NCBI GenBank assembly: GCA_020631735.1
Contig: CM036223.1
Coordinates: 10,330,191 to 10,394,190 of the forward strand
Length of the DNA: 64,000 nucleotides
Source: Saccharum officinarum
Lineage: Eukaryota; Streptophyta; Magnoliopsida; Poales; Poaceae
Direction: 5' to 3'
In this document: positions 22,090 to 36,691 of the stretch, piece by piece
Layout: the number at the start of each line of letters is the position of its first letter
Numbering within the stretch: the stretch's first letter is position 1
The notes under the pieces: model-generated
What the model was told of the DNA's origin: nothing
What the model saw: the letters and a program-made list of their open reading frames with translations, nothing else
Database searches by the model: none
Made by a program: the position numbers and the translations under genes

Positions 22090-23239
22090 TTTTGTCCCGT
22101 TGAACTTGTCTTGTCTCATAGTTACACGCTCACCCTCCAAAACTCAAAAGCTAGACATCATACACCCCTAAACTCCCAGAATTGAACAAATTGTCTGATA
22201 CATCAATTATTCAAAGTGATTTGAAGGTAGTTTCGCTGAAAACCAGACATCATACACTGACCCAACTCTCAAAATTAAACAAATAACCTGCTATGGCGAT
22301 TCAAAAATGTTTTCAAGGTAAATTTGCTGATGTGAAGGCATCATTCTTTGTCCATGGATCTATGGATTCCATCTCTTTTTTTCTCTCACTGCTAGATGGA
22401 CACATCATCATAGTCTTCAGTCTTCAACCCCCCTCCCCTTCACTATTAAGCACTGCTTTTAGCTCACAATACCTTAGTCGAGCGAAAAATAAAAGTCATG
22501 ATGATTGCTCTCATATGGTATTGGCTTCACTCTAGCGACAACAAGGAATCCATAGGGCAACTCTACCACTCCAGCCTACTCCCTCTCATTGAGTTGTAGC
22601 CACACTTCTCATGGTGACATGACGCTTGAGAGGTAAGGACGGTAGGGTCGATGAGAGGGACGAGAAGATGGCGAGGATGATGGATGAGTGATTAGGATTG
22701 AGAGCAGCGAGAGACACAAAGTTAGGAAACACAAGGACATAAAGGAAAAAGGTTCCAAGAAAAGGGTCTAGAGGAAATTGACAAAAGAGTGGAATAAAAA
22801 AATACAGGAAAGTCAATGAATGAGTGTTTGGATAACAGGAACAAAAGACATAGGAACTGAAAACTTTGAGTTAAGGTACATGTTTTGGTTCCTGCGTTTT
22901 GTGGATGAGAGCAAGACTTTTTGCAGGATCCCTGGTCTAAACGCATTCCCACAAAATTCCTTCACCAATCATCCGTTCCAGAGTGGATCTAATCTAGACG
23001 AAAAGAAACCATATGAGTGGCTCAATACAACCAGGATAAAAAGATCATAAGGATTTCGATACGGTTTTTTTTTCGAGCATAAGGGTTTCGATACGTGGGA
23101 CTCGCCTTGCAGCACATTAGCCACAGTAGCCCAAGGCCCAAGCCCGTCTCCGAAACAAACGGGCCCTTAAACGGGTGCGGTTTTGAGAGCTCAGTTTTTT
23201 TTTTTTTTGAGTCGCGAGAAGTCAAGGAAACCGACCGAC

Positions 23240-23970
23240 CGTGGCTGCGCGTTCTTCTCCCCTTCGTCATTCATTCACACCACACCTCCCGAACTACCTC
23301 TCTCTCGTCGCGACGACTCGGGGAGACCGCCGCCGCCGCCCTTCGCCAGGTGCCCAGGTCTCCACCGTGTCCTTCGCCAGCGACGAGAGGTTACCAGGTT
23401 CGCCTTCCCCTTCCTCTCCCTCTCCCTCTCCCTTCGTGCTGGGCGAAACCCATCTCCCAAACCCTAGCTGAGGCTTCCCATTTGTGTACTTGCACATCCG
23501 GATCTGGTCTAGTTGCAAGTGTAGCATGCTTGCATCCGGATCTGATCTACTTACAAGCGTAGCGTACTTGCTGCATTCGGATCTGATCTAGTTACGAGCG
23601 TAGTACAGTTGCATTCGGATCTGGCGTAAGAGAGCTTGTTAGTCTTTTACGAATTGGTCTGAGCTAACTCGATGCTTGAACTGGGGTGTCGGCTGAAGTT
23701 GTTGAGAGTGTGATTCCAGTGAAGAGCAGTTGGTCTTTCGTCCGGAAGTAGATCACCACGCATATTAGCTTACTGGAATATGATGTTGCAAATTTCAGAC
23801 GGTACAAGTCATCAACAAATAGTTGTCTTTGTCTGACCTTTTTTTCTGTACGAGTATTGGATTTAGTGCTTTCAGATATCATGTGTGTTCGAATCCAGTG
23901 TTCCTTTCAATCATATCATATATTGAAAAAACAAATCACTGGTGGATTCCCTTTATATGCCACGCTGCAG
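23240..23970 (+). other. Actin 1 leader exon and leader intron
   Basis: Upstream of the actin start lies a CT-rich, GC-rich leader (about 23240-23395) and then an intron of about 570 bp that ends in 'acgctgcag' at 23970, 13 bases before the ATG. A leader intron at this place is usual for plant actin genes. The exact donor near 23390-23400 is uncertain. Confidence 0.6.
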
Positions 23971-23983
23971 CAATTCTGTAGAA

Positions 23984-25653
<1,670 letters not shown>

Positions 25654-27007
25654 GTTTTGCAAGTTCCTCATCGTTACCTAGTCTCAAGTTATGCCCCCTT
25701 CATTTCTCGAGATATGTGTGGCAGATTTGCATGCTACGTTTATTTGCATCGGACCTGAGTCTTCTCTGGGATAGACCCTTCTTTGTGTGTTGTGGCTTCG
25801 TGTCCTATTTGTGAGATTAGTTGTTGTCAAACATGTGTGGCTTGATTGGTTGTACCTGTAAGAGCTGATAGTTATATAAATTGCTTGGACTGTGCTGGTG
25901 CTATCAACAGTCTTGTATGTATCTGAATTCTGAAAGCTTTGTTATCTGAGCATCCGTGCAAGTATGAACTCAAGTGGCTTTTGTATTGGCCATATTAACT
26001 ACGAGGATACAGTATGCTTTGGTAGTTTGGTTGCAGCCATGTCAACTTGTCAAGGATGCAGTGCAGATGTTTGAACAATATACCGACTGGAGATTATACA
26101 ACCATGGAAGCCTGGTTTAGATTCATCTAGTTGAACCACTTCAAAACAACATAGTAGCCCCTATTCTATGTCAAACAAAGCAGTATTTGCTGACACTGCA
26201 GGATTTGAGGTCTTCAGGAGTCTCGAGATGTTTTGCAGCCTAAAGTTAAAAACTCACCTTGGGACAGTGTTTACTCTCTCTTACAGCGATGGTATCAACA
26301 TGAAGCCAAAACTCGAAACTTAAGTTTCTTCTAGCTAGTTGTTTCTGTGTTCCCATGTAAATGGTTCTCAGAAGAAAATCATCAAAAAAAAAATCCTTGC
26401 ATTCGCATGTTCCCATGTAAAATAGTTTGGTGCAAGCATGTTAACTTGGCAAGTCCCATTGACAAACGCCATATTGGCAAGACTTCAATATAAAGAAGGA
26501 TGTACCGCAGTGCAGATACTGAACAATGAACAAACTGGAGATTATATACAGCAATGGTAGCCTGGTTTGGATTCAACTAGTTCAATCATCAAAAAACAAT
26601 TTTTACAAAAGTTTGCTCTACCCCATTTTATATCAAATGAAGTATTTGCTGACACTGCAAGAGTTTGAGAATTTCACGAGTCTCGAGGATGCATTTTGCA
26701 GCGTCAAATTTGACAAAATCTCACATGGTAACAGTGTTTACAATTACAGCGATGGTAGAATCAAATCATCATACAAATGAGCCTGGAATTTGCTTTCTCA
26801 TAAGATTTGGCAGGACTGACCTAATCTATGCTTTTGGTACAGATTACGCTTTTATATTTCGTTATTATCAACATGAAGCTAAAACTCTAAACCAAATATA
26901 TTTCTTCTAGTAGTTTCTGTGTCCTGAAGACCAGCAGCTCCACGCATCATTAGAAGTCATAAGAAAATCATCAAAAATTTCCTTGCATTCGCATGACCCC
27001 ATGGTAG
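25654..27007. other. Actin 3' region and diverged repeats
   Basis: Actin 3' UTR and flank, shared in inverse orientation with 36600-37680. Two diverged tandem copies of a segment containing 'gcagtatttgctgacactgcag' lie at about 26040-26310 and 26390-26900. No further gene is seen. Confidence 0.5.
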
Positions 27008-30000
27008 TTAGCCACTTGACTTGAAGGCACAGGTCAATGCATTGTATGCTTCCACGCATCGTCTGAATTTTTCTTCTGCTTCAGCCTGGAGAATACAGAT
27101 GTGTTCAGAATTAACATCTTTGATATAGTTAAATAAATCACCAAAACAGAACCAAGCTATTGTTTTTGGCTATTTGTATGTTCAAATCCACAGTTTCAAC
27201 AAATCAATTCAATCTATTTGGTATGTTGTGCATTTCAATTTGGCAATGTTAGAATAGGAAGGTGCGGGAGCCTATTTGGACTGTACGGCTAGCGCCCTAT
27301 TAGGCCCTGCGCCCACATGGCTAGGATTGATATGATTGATCTATTATAGGCAAGGATCACCATTAATTGGTTCTGTTTCTACAAGCTAAACCCTTAGGCC
27401 ATCCTTGCCTATATAAGTGTACCTTGAGACCCTCCAGAATCAATCTATTATCCCCGCTTGTTTACAGGCAATGCATGCAAAACAGTTCCTTGAAGACAGC
27501 TACTGAAATAGCCACTAAACTTCAGCATCAATCACCAGAATCACACAATGCAAGGATAACACACATACTATGGTTTGCCCTCAAAAACACACATACTATG
27601 GCACAAACCTGTGAAGGCCCTTGATGTTTGTCGGGGTGCCACTTGAGAGCAGATGCACGAAAACTGCAGAAACACCATGTTGAGAAACAACCAATTAGCA
27701 ACCTTGTGACAATGAAGCCCTGCAAGCGCAATGTGATGTTGTAGGAAATGTTTAGATGACTCACGCATAGAGATGTCAACGGGTATGTACCCGACGGGTA
27801 GTGCCCACCCGTACCCGTACCCGCACCCGCAAAATTTTACCCGTCGGGTTACCCGTACCCGCATGCGGGTAAAAAAATAGTTCCATACCCGTACCCGCCG
27901 GGTAATTCTCACCCGACGGGTAACCCGTACCCGATAGCATACCCGAAAATTACATAAAAATATCAAATAGTCACATGCAAAAATAAATTATTTTAAGCTT
28001 CCAACAAGTTACAAACATGCTAACAAACATTATTAGCATCATTACAACAAAGGCAATCTACTAGAAATATAGTGGATGTCTCAATGGGCCAAATTCATGA
28101 CTTATATGCGCTAAAATAACTGAGGTTGGCTAGTTATTTTTGCGGGTATGTCTTACCCGCGGGTATGCGGGTATGGGTAGTATACACCCACACCCGTACC
28201 CGCCATACCCGATGGGTATAGGATTTTGCCCAATAACGTACCCACGGGTAGAAAATTCATTCCATACCCGTCTCTTTATCGGGTAATACCCGTCGGGTAC
28301 CCGGGTTTCGGGTACCCGTTGCCATCTCTACTCACGCAGCCTTAATATGATCCAGCTTTAAGGGGCCTAAAACTGGCAACCCGAGAGAGATCCTATAGCT
28401 TCGCAGATCATCATGGCCCGACTCCTCTTCCTCGTCAACATCACTTTCGTTCCAGAACTTTTCCTTTGATTTGGCAGACTGAGATTCCTCCCTCCATTGA
28501 AAACCACTGGGATTACTACCAAGGCCGTCATTCTCCTCAGGCCAGTACCATGTAAAAGATTTCTCACCACCATAGGTACCATATGGTGTGTCTGTGCATT
28601 CATCGTCATCGTCATAGCTTTTCCAGTTCTGCCCACCTAGGTTAATCATCAATGCGCACTTCTTGTCATCCAAATATACAGAAAATGATTTGGAGGTAAC
28701 AGCAGATCATGAAATGTAAACTTATCCTTAATAATAAAAGGTACACAGCAAATATGCTAGGGATGGTCATCTGGATGTATTAATGTCACTAATGACATAT
28801 AGAATCCACATTTTAAGTAAATAGTGGAGCAAAAATCATTAGAAGCCAATGCTCACATGGAAATGTTATGCAGAACAAATGCAACCAATGCATATGTAAA
28901 AGGTTGGCAGAGCACTCGTGTTTGTATATTTTGGTATCCATTCGTCAGTCTAGTATTCTAGATGATTGAAAACATAGAATTGAGTAGTACAAAAGAGCAC
29001 AAGCATTTAAAATTCAAAAGTCACTCAAGGTAAACGATTTGAAAGAGCTTACGCTTATTTTTTCCATAGGGATTTTTTCCTGGAGTAGAGCGCTGGACCT
29101 TTGATCTGCTACTACCTTTCTGCTTTCTCATTTGTTTGTTACTGCTTTCCTGTAGAGAACATCGATGCGTGTTTGAAGTAATCCATTTTCACAGGGGGAA
29201 TATATTTCCGAATCCGAAGAAATAAAAGAGAACAAGTCAATCACATGTGTGAACTGGACTGTGGTACAACTAGAGTCAGAAGAATTCACATTCCAGGACT
29301 GGTACACCTATAGAGTCAGAAGAATTCACATGTCCAGTTCAGTTATACTGGAACAGCGCATTGAAACAGGGTGGAGAATACAGCTCCAGAAGCTAAGTCC
29401 ATTAGCGGAATTGCTTAGAGACGCTCACAAGTCTGCAAGTAGAGAAATCCACGAGTAGGAAAATGGTCACCAAGACAATACCTGACATGGGCTGCCATTG
29501 AGCAGAAGGTTCTTAAGGGCGCTCTTTGCATCCCCACGCTTTTCACGGACGGCGAAACGGATACGAGGCTGCCAAAAATAACAGTTAGGTTCCAAACGAT
29601 TCAAGAAACGCTGATGATGCCACGATGCATTGTAAGTGGTTCAGGAGCAATGATTGTAGCTTTGGGGGTTGCACTGGACTGGGTCTTGTAAGACAAGAAC
29701 TTATAGTTTCATACACAAGACAGAAACTAAACGTGCAGTAACTTTTATTCAACTGCTCGTTAAGAACTCCAAATATATCTGAACTAACAGCTCGCAGAGT
29801 GAAAGCGTGCAGCATCACACTTGCACACGCACATTTTGTTTAGAAGGAAATGCACGCTAAATCCATTGTCTACTGACAGTTGGATACTGAAAACTGAAAT
29901 TCCAGGGATGGTGTGCTGACACGGAAGGTTTTGCGTCGCCGTTGTTTAGCTTCCTAGACAGACTTAATCCCCCCTTGCATCTTCTCTACTAGTAAGGATG

Positions 30001-30170
30001 CAAATCGAGTAAGTAAATATGCATGGTGGGGATGAGGTTACTAGGTACGGGCTTACCGTGGATTTGGAGAGCGCTGGGGCGGAGGAGTGGAAGGCCGGTG
30101 CCGCCCACGCCGCCACCGCCACCGCCGCCGACGCCGCCGGGCCCCTTCGTGCCGCCGCTGCTGTCAGCAT
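27008..30170 (-). CDS. J-domain (DnaJ-like) protein, probably mitochondrial
   Basis: J-domain proteins stimulate Hsp70 chaperones. Exons on the minus strand: 29057 is intronic; coding exons are 30057-30170, 29482-29568, 29053-29149, one ending at 28336 and starting near 28690, 27609-27663, and 27008-27085. Exon 1 encodes a presequence-like start (MLTAAAARRGPAASAAVAVA ... AFHSSAPALS), rich in A and R without acidic residues, which suggests mitochondrial import. The middle is low in motifs and acidic. The J domain is at the very C-terminus: LDHIKAAFRASALKWHPDKH with the HPD motif, then AEEKFRRCVEAYNAL, ending 5 residues later. The joins of exons 1-2, 2-3, 4-5 and 5-6 keep frame; I could not find an in-frame acceptor for exon 4, so the 3-4 join is unresolved. 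A hAT-like MITE sits at the donor of exon 4. An in-frame ATG upstream at 30221 is possible. Confidence 0.8.
27247..27466. mobile_element. 220-bp solo LTR
   Basis: The element starts TGTTAG and ends TTTACA, with a perfect 5-bp duplication 'ggcaa' at 27242-27246 and 27467-27471. Arm 2 of the inverted duplication has the uninterrupted site. A 'tatataagtg' TATA-like string lies at about 27410. TG...CA ends with a 5-bp duplication fit a solo LTR, probably Ty1-copia from its small size. It lies in the last intron of the J-domain gene. Confidence 0.8.
27768..28330. mobile_element. hAT-like MITE rich in TACCCG words
   Basis: The ends are TAGAGATGTCAACGGGTA and its near-perfect inverse, flanked by an 8-bp duplication 'ctcacgca' at 27760-27767 and 28331-28338. 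Both ends contain many repeats of acccg and cgggta; the middle is AT-rich. An 8-bp duplication and a TAGAG start fit the hAT superfamily. The duplication overlaps the last three bases of exon 4 and the splice donor of the J-domain gene. Confidence 0.88.
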
Positions 30171-30278
30171 CCCCTCCGGCCCTCCCTTGCTTGCTTGCTT
30201 GCGGCGGCGGCGGCGGCGCACGGCGACAGGGAAGAAAGGAGAGCGATCCCCTCTCTAACCTTTCTTCTGTAATAATAC

Positions 30279-30519
30279 GGCCACGCTTAGATTGCAAAAA
30301 AAAAAATTAACCGATAAATAGCATTATTTTCGTCTTATTTGACAAATATTGTCCAATCGTGAACCAACTAGGGTCAAAAGATTCATCTCGTGATTTTCAA
30401 CTAAACTATATAATTAGTTATTTTTCTTACCTACATTTAATATTCTATGCAAGTGGCTAAAAATTGATGTGATAGAGAGAGTGAAAAAATTCTAACTTTT
30501 GGTGCATCTAAACAAGGCC
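30279..30519 (-). mobile_element. 241-bp Tourist-like MITE, copy 1
   Basis: The ends are GGCCACGCTTAGAT and ATCTAAACAAGGCC, with 3-bp duplication TAC at 30276-30278 and 30520-30522. It matches the elements at 60185, 61019 and 61468 in reverse orientation. It lies about 110 bp upstream of the J-domain gene's start codon. Confidence 0.85.
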
Positions 30520-30522
30520 TAC

Positions 30523-31419
30523 ATATCGATCGGGCCGCACACTTTTGATCCAACGGCTGATTGGAGGCAAGTGTTTGCAGAAAGGCCCCTCGCGATCAAT
30601 TATTTTGCGAAGAAGCTCTGAAATGGAGCACGCATGGTGTTTCTCTTCTCTCGATGGGCTTGCTACAGCCTACACGTCCGAACGGATGGGGCGTCCACGC
30701 GCCCATGCCTACGGCCGTTTTTCGTGCCCACGTGGAGCCCGGGATGTCCTGAACGTCACTAGCATCGATAAAGAAGGGGAGCAGGCGGTGGAAGCCTAGC
30801 CAGCGCCGGGAGGAGGAGGAGACACCGAGACGAGGCAACAGAAAGCGAGGATAGAGATGTAACACCTGATTTATTATTGAAACATCTAGTTGCAACACTT
30901 GTAACATACGTCTGAAGTCAGATAAAACACTTGAAACATGCATCTGAAACACTTACAAAAACACATGAGAAACACTCGAAAATCATTGTAAAACATACAT
31001 AAAATCTAGATAAAACACTTGCAACATATGTGTGAAACATATACAACATCCAAATAAATAAACTTGCAATATACGTCTAGAAAAAACAGATGAAACATTA
31101 GGAACAGAAGCTTGCAATATACACGTATAATCGCTGCAACATGTGTAACATCCCGATCTACTTTTGCAACATTCGTACGAAACACTTGCAACATATCTGT
31201 GAAACATTTAAAAAATTTGAAACATACGTTTACAACATGTGTTTTTGTTGCAATGTCACCTTGCTGCTAAACGAACGGAGGCTCGTCATTATGAAGCTCG
31301 ACACCGGCGTGGAGGTGGCGGTAGCGCATGGAGCTCGCGGCGGCGCGAGGTCAGCGGCGGCGCATCGAGCTTGCAACGGCGCAGAGGTCGGCAGCGGTGC
31401 ATGGAGCTCGCGGCGGCAC
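30523..31419 (+). repeat. ACA-rich interspersed repeat, copy 2 (left part)
   Basis: Starting near 30840 there are many variants of 'tgaaacactt' and 'gcaacat', then from 31300 tandem GC-rich units of about 46 bp containing 'catggagctcgcggcgg'. It is the same family as 9740-10372. The 4-kb solo LTR is inserted into the GC-rich units, and the repeat continues at 35424. Confidence 0.6.
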
Positions 31420-34400
31420 TGTAACGGATCAACGTAATTATACGAGATTAAGTAAGAAAATCTTCCACCGAGGCGGTTAATTTATTAAACTTAAACCCGT
31501 ATAACCCGAGATTCTGTGAAATCACGAGAGATTTCAAACCAACCAACATACAACCAAGATCGTACTGATTTAGCAGTCACAGTTCACATGATACGTAGAG
31601 TTCACAATAAAAGTGGAGTACATCGGAGTTCGGAATAAAAGTTATTACAACACAGTTCAAAATAACATAGCGGAAGCAAGTATTTTTACACCCACACTTA
31701 GTTCAAATACAGTGCCAGTAGATAGTCATGGTCCACAAAAGCAGTAGATAAGACGAACAGAGTGACCCTTGCCCAAGGTCCTAGTTGTCGCCCATCGCCG
31801 GATACAGACAGTTGGAGCAGTACCCATAGTACATCTGACCATCTGCAACAACAATGGGAACAACGCCCTGAGTACGAGAATGTACTCAGCTAGACTTATC
31901 CGTCATAAACCAGAAATAAAGGACACCAAGGATCATGCAAGGCTTTATAGATTGGACTGGCTTGACTCATTTGCAAAAAGCATAAGTTGTTATGAAAAAC
32001 TATACCAGTATTTTTTTTGGCATCACTTTTAGTATAACCTATTCAAGCTAGGTAAGCAGCTATTGCTAGAACAATCACTTGATTCATCATTAGCAATCTA
32101 GATTACCATATCAGGTTTAGCATTTCCAACATCATTCACTTAACCATCAGTGTTCCATTAATGTTACTACGATGCCATAGCTCGAGTCAAGTGCTCACTA
32201 ACCGGGAGCGACGGCGATTCGAATCGAATTCCTATCCAGCTGGAGATTTATTCCTCACACAAACCCTGCTTCTCCCGTCAGGGTCGCGTAGATCACCAAT
32301 GACACTTTCCAAGAAGCCACGGGATAACAATCATGGATCGCACTACCCAGAGACCGCCCGACTGCCAGGACGCACCTTGGGCTCACTCTTCGCGTCCCCG
32401 TTACACCCACTTCAACACCAGGCTGCCAACCCGAGTTTATCCCGGCTCGAAAAGTGTCACTAGCTTCGCGGTCGAAAGGTACTTTATTCGGCCAGCTAAA
32501 TGTGAGGCATGCGTTCAACATGACAAGAGGGACGAGCAACGATCGGTCCTTAATCGACACAGACGGAATCACTATAGTCCAAAACCCTATAAGACTCCGC
32601 CCGATCTTTATTTATCCATCAACACTTGGTTACTTTTTATGATCACAATTACAGCTAACCATAACCCGGTATCCACCTATAACTCGCAGGTGACAAGAAA
32701 TCACCCGACTTCTACCGGTCTAAGCATGGCTAAGCAATTCACTCGATCCTGACCTAACAGGGTGAAAGATAATCCGGTGGCCAAGGTAATAATGCAACAA
32801 CGATTTCACTCAACTCCTATAACTTAATGCAACTATATATATAACTATAGTTCATGTAGTAAGGAACAACTTTTATAAAATATGAGACTTAAAATGCTCC
32901 GGGGCTTGCCTTTTTCGAACGAGCTAGGATGGTGGTCGACGCACTCTGGCAGCTCCTCGCCTGACTCTTCCTCCTCGGACACCTCCTGTGCCTGGGGCTC
33001 CTGCTGATCCGTCCAAACTTGCTCCTCCGGTACTGCTACCTGCGACTCTTCCTGCGATCCTGTATGATGCAAGTGCATAAATAATCATGCGAATGATGCA
33101 TCGGATTGTGGTGGAGTGCTTTGATGACATGAGATGCAGATGAGCACATGGAATGAGCAGTTTGAATATAACTATTTCTTCTACGAGGTAGTCAACGTCA
33201 TCCAAGAACATATACCCTAAAACATGCACCTTATTCTTCTATTAGCTAGCATATTATTTACACATACAAGTGAACCTAAGCTACCAAAGCTCACCAACCT
33301 AACTCATCAAACAACATCAGCAAGACATGTTGATGCTTCAAAGATACACCAAACATATTTTATTACTCTTAATTTCTCATAAAGAATAATCTTTTATTCC
33401 CTATTTAACTAAGGTTACACAGCAACACCTATTTCTGGTGTAGATAAGAATCTACAAAAATTACAGTACATTACTCTTACCCTAACTAACCTACTACTAA
33501 ATTTTCATTAGAATTGCATATGTAAAACTGCCTGTCCAAAATAAATAAGTTATAGCCTAAATATGAGCATGAAATTATTTTGTACTAGAAAAAGTATCAA
33601 ACAACAGATTTCACATTTTTCCTATGTTACTAACAGTAAACTAACATACTACAAAAATTATCACATGTATGTTCTATACAAATTTAGCTCTCTACTAAAA
33701 ATAACAAAGATTATCAATTAAAAGCATTTGAACTACACTTCAAAAATTTCTCACAGAACATGCTTCACTAATATTTTTCCTAGAAAGTACATCACTAATA
33801 AAGATTAAAGCAACAAGAATCACATTTTCTCTTCATTATTTTATTTACTACATATTTTCTAAGATATCAGCATTTATAGCAATTAAATAAATTTGCACAG
33901 CAAAGTGTCACAAAATTAACATGAGCTATTTTTAAACTGTAGATCTATTCAAGAGGAACATTTCAAAATTTGATTCATCATTTTTAGAGCTATAAATCTT
34001 GAGATATGATTTTTCAAAGCTTTTTCATAATTCTGAGAAATCATTTTCCTTAATTCTTTTGAAAATTCGCCGGTGAAAACGCTGAATACACCCGGTGCAG
34101 TGCACCCACACGCGTTGACAAGCGGGACCCACGGGTCAACGGACCCACCGGCCAGCCAGAGCAGCGCGGGGGAGGCGCTGACCGGTGGCGAACTCGCCGC
34201 CGGTGAGGTCTCCGGCGACGGGGAGGGCACCAACGTGCTCCCCGCACCGAGACGCACCCAGCGCACCAACTCCGAGCGGCGCGGGAGCTCCGGAGGAGGC
34301 TCGCCGGCGGAGATGGCGGCACGGCGGCGCTGGAGCTCGTCGGCCGGCCAATGCAGGCCACGGGGGCGCCCGAGAAGGCGAGCGCGAGCACCGCTAGACA

Positions 34401-35423
34401 AAGGGGAAGCGGATGCTCGAGACCGGAGGAGGCATGAAGGGCCAGGGAGCTCCGGCCATGCGCGCCGGCCAACGGCGGCCATGGCGGCAGTGAAGGAGGG
34501 GGGCGGCCAATTGGCCCTCACCTGAGCTCGAGCGGCGGAGTGGAGGCGCGCACGCGGTGGAGGGAAGCGGGGCGGAGCTGAGGCCGGGAGGAATCGGCCG
34601 GAGAAGCAGCCACGAGCGCGGACGGCGGTGGCGGAGCTCCGGGAGCCGGTGATGGCGCGGCGGTGCGCTGCTGCTGCTGGCGGGGCGAGAGGAGGGAATG
34701 GAGGGAGCAGCCGAGACGGACGAGCGCGCGGAGGGGGGTAAGCGAGCGCGGTGCTGCGGGGGCCACAGGGGCGCGTGTCACGCGGCGTCGTCGGCGTCCG
34801 GCCACGCGGCGGCCGAGCTCTGCCGCGGTGCCACGGCGTCGCGCGCGGGCGCGCGCGCGGGAGGAACCCGGCGCGGGGCGCGGGCCGGGCTGCCAGCGCT
34901 ATTGGGCCGAAAGGGAGGCCGCGGCCCAAAGTGAAAAACCGATTTTTCTTTTATAAATAAAATTTTCAGATTTCTATATTTGTTTTAAATTTGAATTTGA
35001 CGATGAAAAAGAGGTTTTCAGAACTTTTGCCCAAAATAAAAGGTGTTCAAAATTTAATTCTCTACAACTTTCATGTAGGGCACTTTTTAAAATTCTCAAT
35101 AGATTTTGAATTTAGGATTTAAAGCTAAATTTTTAAGTAAAAATTCATTTTTCTAGAATATTTTTAAAAGCAAAAATTTGAAGGAATTTGAATTTAAGAG
35201 TTGCTCCAAAAATCATGTTTATTTATTCTAAATTATCTAAAATTGTAGCTACACAAAGTTTCACCACTATTTAGCACTTAAATGCAGAATTTGGGTTTTG
35301 AGTAATTGTTTTTCAACTTTAAATTTAAAAGGGTCTATATTGCATGCAATGATAACCATGTATGAGATGATTATGACTAATGCTTTGGATGCTAATGCAT
35401 GCTTAACACCCAGGGGTGTTACA
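31420..35423. mobile_element. 4.0-kb solo LTR, probably Del/Tekay type
   Basis: The element begins TGTAACGGATC and ends GGGGTGTTACA, with the 4 bases 'gcac' directly on both sides (31416-31419 and 35424-35427). The flanking GC-rich units join naturally if it is removed. There is no gag or pol coding and no second LTR. A length near 4 kb, TGTAAC/GTTACA ends and a 'ccctgagtacgagaatgtact' -like string near 31870 recall Del/Tekay chromovirus LTRs; this family name rests on memory of such LTRs. A GC-rich core (34080-34940) gives long open frames with no match. Confidence 0.7.
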
Positions 35424-35735
35424 GCACGGAGGTCGGCAGCAACACATGGAGCTCGCAACGGCGCAGGCAACTCGATGGAAGGTGGAGCGCGGTCGCGGCA
35501 GGAGGCGCAAGTCTAGGAAGGGGGCGTGCGCAGATCTCACGCAGCCCGCCATGTGGAGCTTCATCATATTTGTATCTCGCGGTGGTGAGACAGAAGGGTG
35601 GGAAGCGAAGGGGTGGCTGCGCCATGGGCGGGGGTGCGCGGCGCGTAGCGCGGGCTGGGCGGTCCGTCCGGACGGACGGACGGAGGCCCTGTAGGATGCA
35701 TTACCGAAAAATATATGGCAAACTCGAAGGAGTAA
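35424..35735 (+). repeat. ACA-rich interspersed repeat, copy 2 (right part)
   Basis: Continuation of the 'ggtcggcagcaacacatggagctcg' units after the solo LTR, then a GC-rich part and a 'gtccggacggacggacgg' tail resembling 'gtccagacggtacggacg' in copy 1. Confidence 0.55.
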
Positions 35736-36469
35736 CAACACGTCAAATGAGTTGTTTGGATCCCATGTTTTATGAAAACTAGACTAGATTTTATAGAACA
35801 GGTTTGAGCCCAACAACCAGCAGCAATTCAATGTTTGGATGCGCTAACTAACTTGGGATTATCTAAAACAAAGTTCTCCACAACCTAGAAAAGTGAGGCT
35901 CAACAAAAAAAAAACAAATCTGTTTTTTATGATTTCTTAGAGAATTGGCTTATGTACAATATCTCAATTGCCAACATCCAACAAATCTATCAATCATTTT
36001 ACATCTTGGGTACAAGCCGGCTATGGTGTATATAAATTGACTATTGAACAAATTAAAGATTTAGATCAGAGAAAGTCCTCTCCCTACTCCGGTGGACTGT
36101 TGCCTCGTCTATTCCCAAACAGATAAATATTCAAACACAGAGTAACAAACTAGCCAACCACGATTTGATTTTTTTTCTCCCGAAATTCCAAAAAAAACTT
36201 TGTTTACTAAAACCAACTTCTAATTAGAAGGTCCAAACAACACGTGCCAAATTTTGGTTGTTAAAATTTGGGCAAGTCAAGCTTTTGACTACCATTAATC
36301 TGTTACCAAAACTTGCGTAACACTTAGATGAGACACCCTCGGTAGAGATCATCTGCGATCCTCCATGATGATATGTGTAACCTGTGTATTTCGTCAGATC
36401 TAAACTTTCTAAATAACTCAACATAAACCTAGGTCCTATCATCTTATGCGTAATGGCTCAAATAGTCAA
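35736..36469. other. Possible MITE, no gene
   Basis: AT-rich spacer. 'gttgtttggatcc' at about 35748 and its inverse 'ggtccaaacaac' near 36230 could be the ends of a MITE of about 490 bp, but the flanking bases do not show a convincing duplication. Confidence 0.35.
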
Positions 36470-36691
36470 AAGAAGCAGCTTACTGGCTATTTCAATAGCT
36501 ATCTTCGAGGAACTGTTTTGCATGCTTTGCCAAATCGAAATGCACAGCATATCAAATAGATTGAATTGATTTGTTGAAACTGTGGATTGACGAACATAAA
36601 AATAGCCCAAAAAAAACACTAGCAGGTTCTTTTTTTATTATTAATTTGTTTAACCATATCAAAGATGTTAATCCTGAAGACCTCTGTATTC

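Noticed and set aside
33949..34929. 326-residue open frame on the minus strand
   Set aside because: It sits in the GC-rich core of the solo LTR, is low complexity, and is contradicted by equally open frames on the other strand.
35748..36241. MITE of about 490 bp with gttgtttgg ends
   Set aside because: Inverted ends are visible but the flanks show no matching target duplication; kept only as a note on the spacer.
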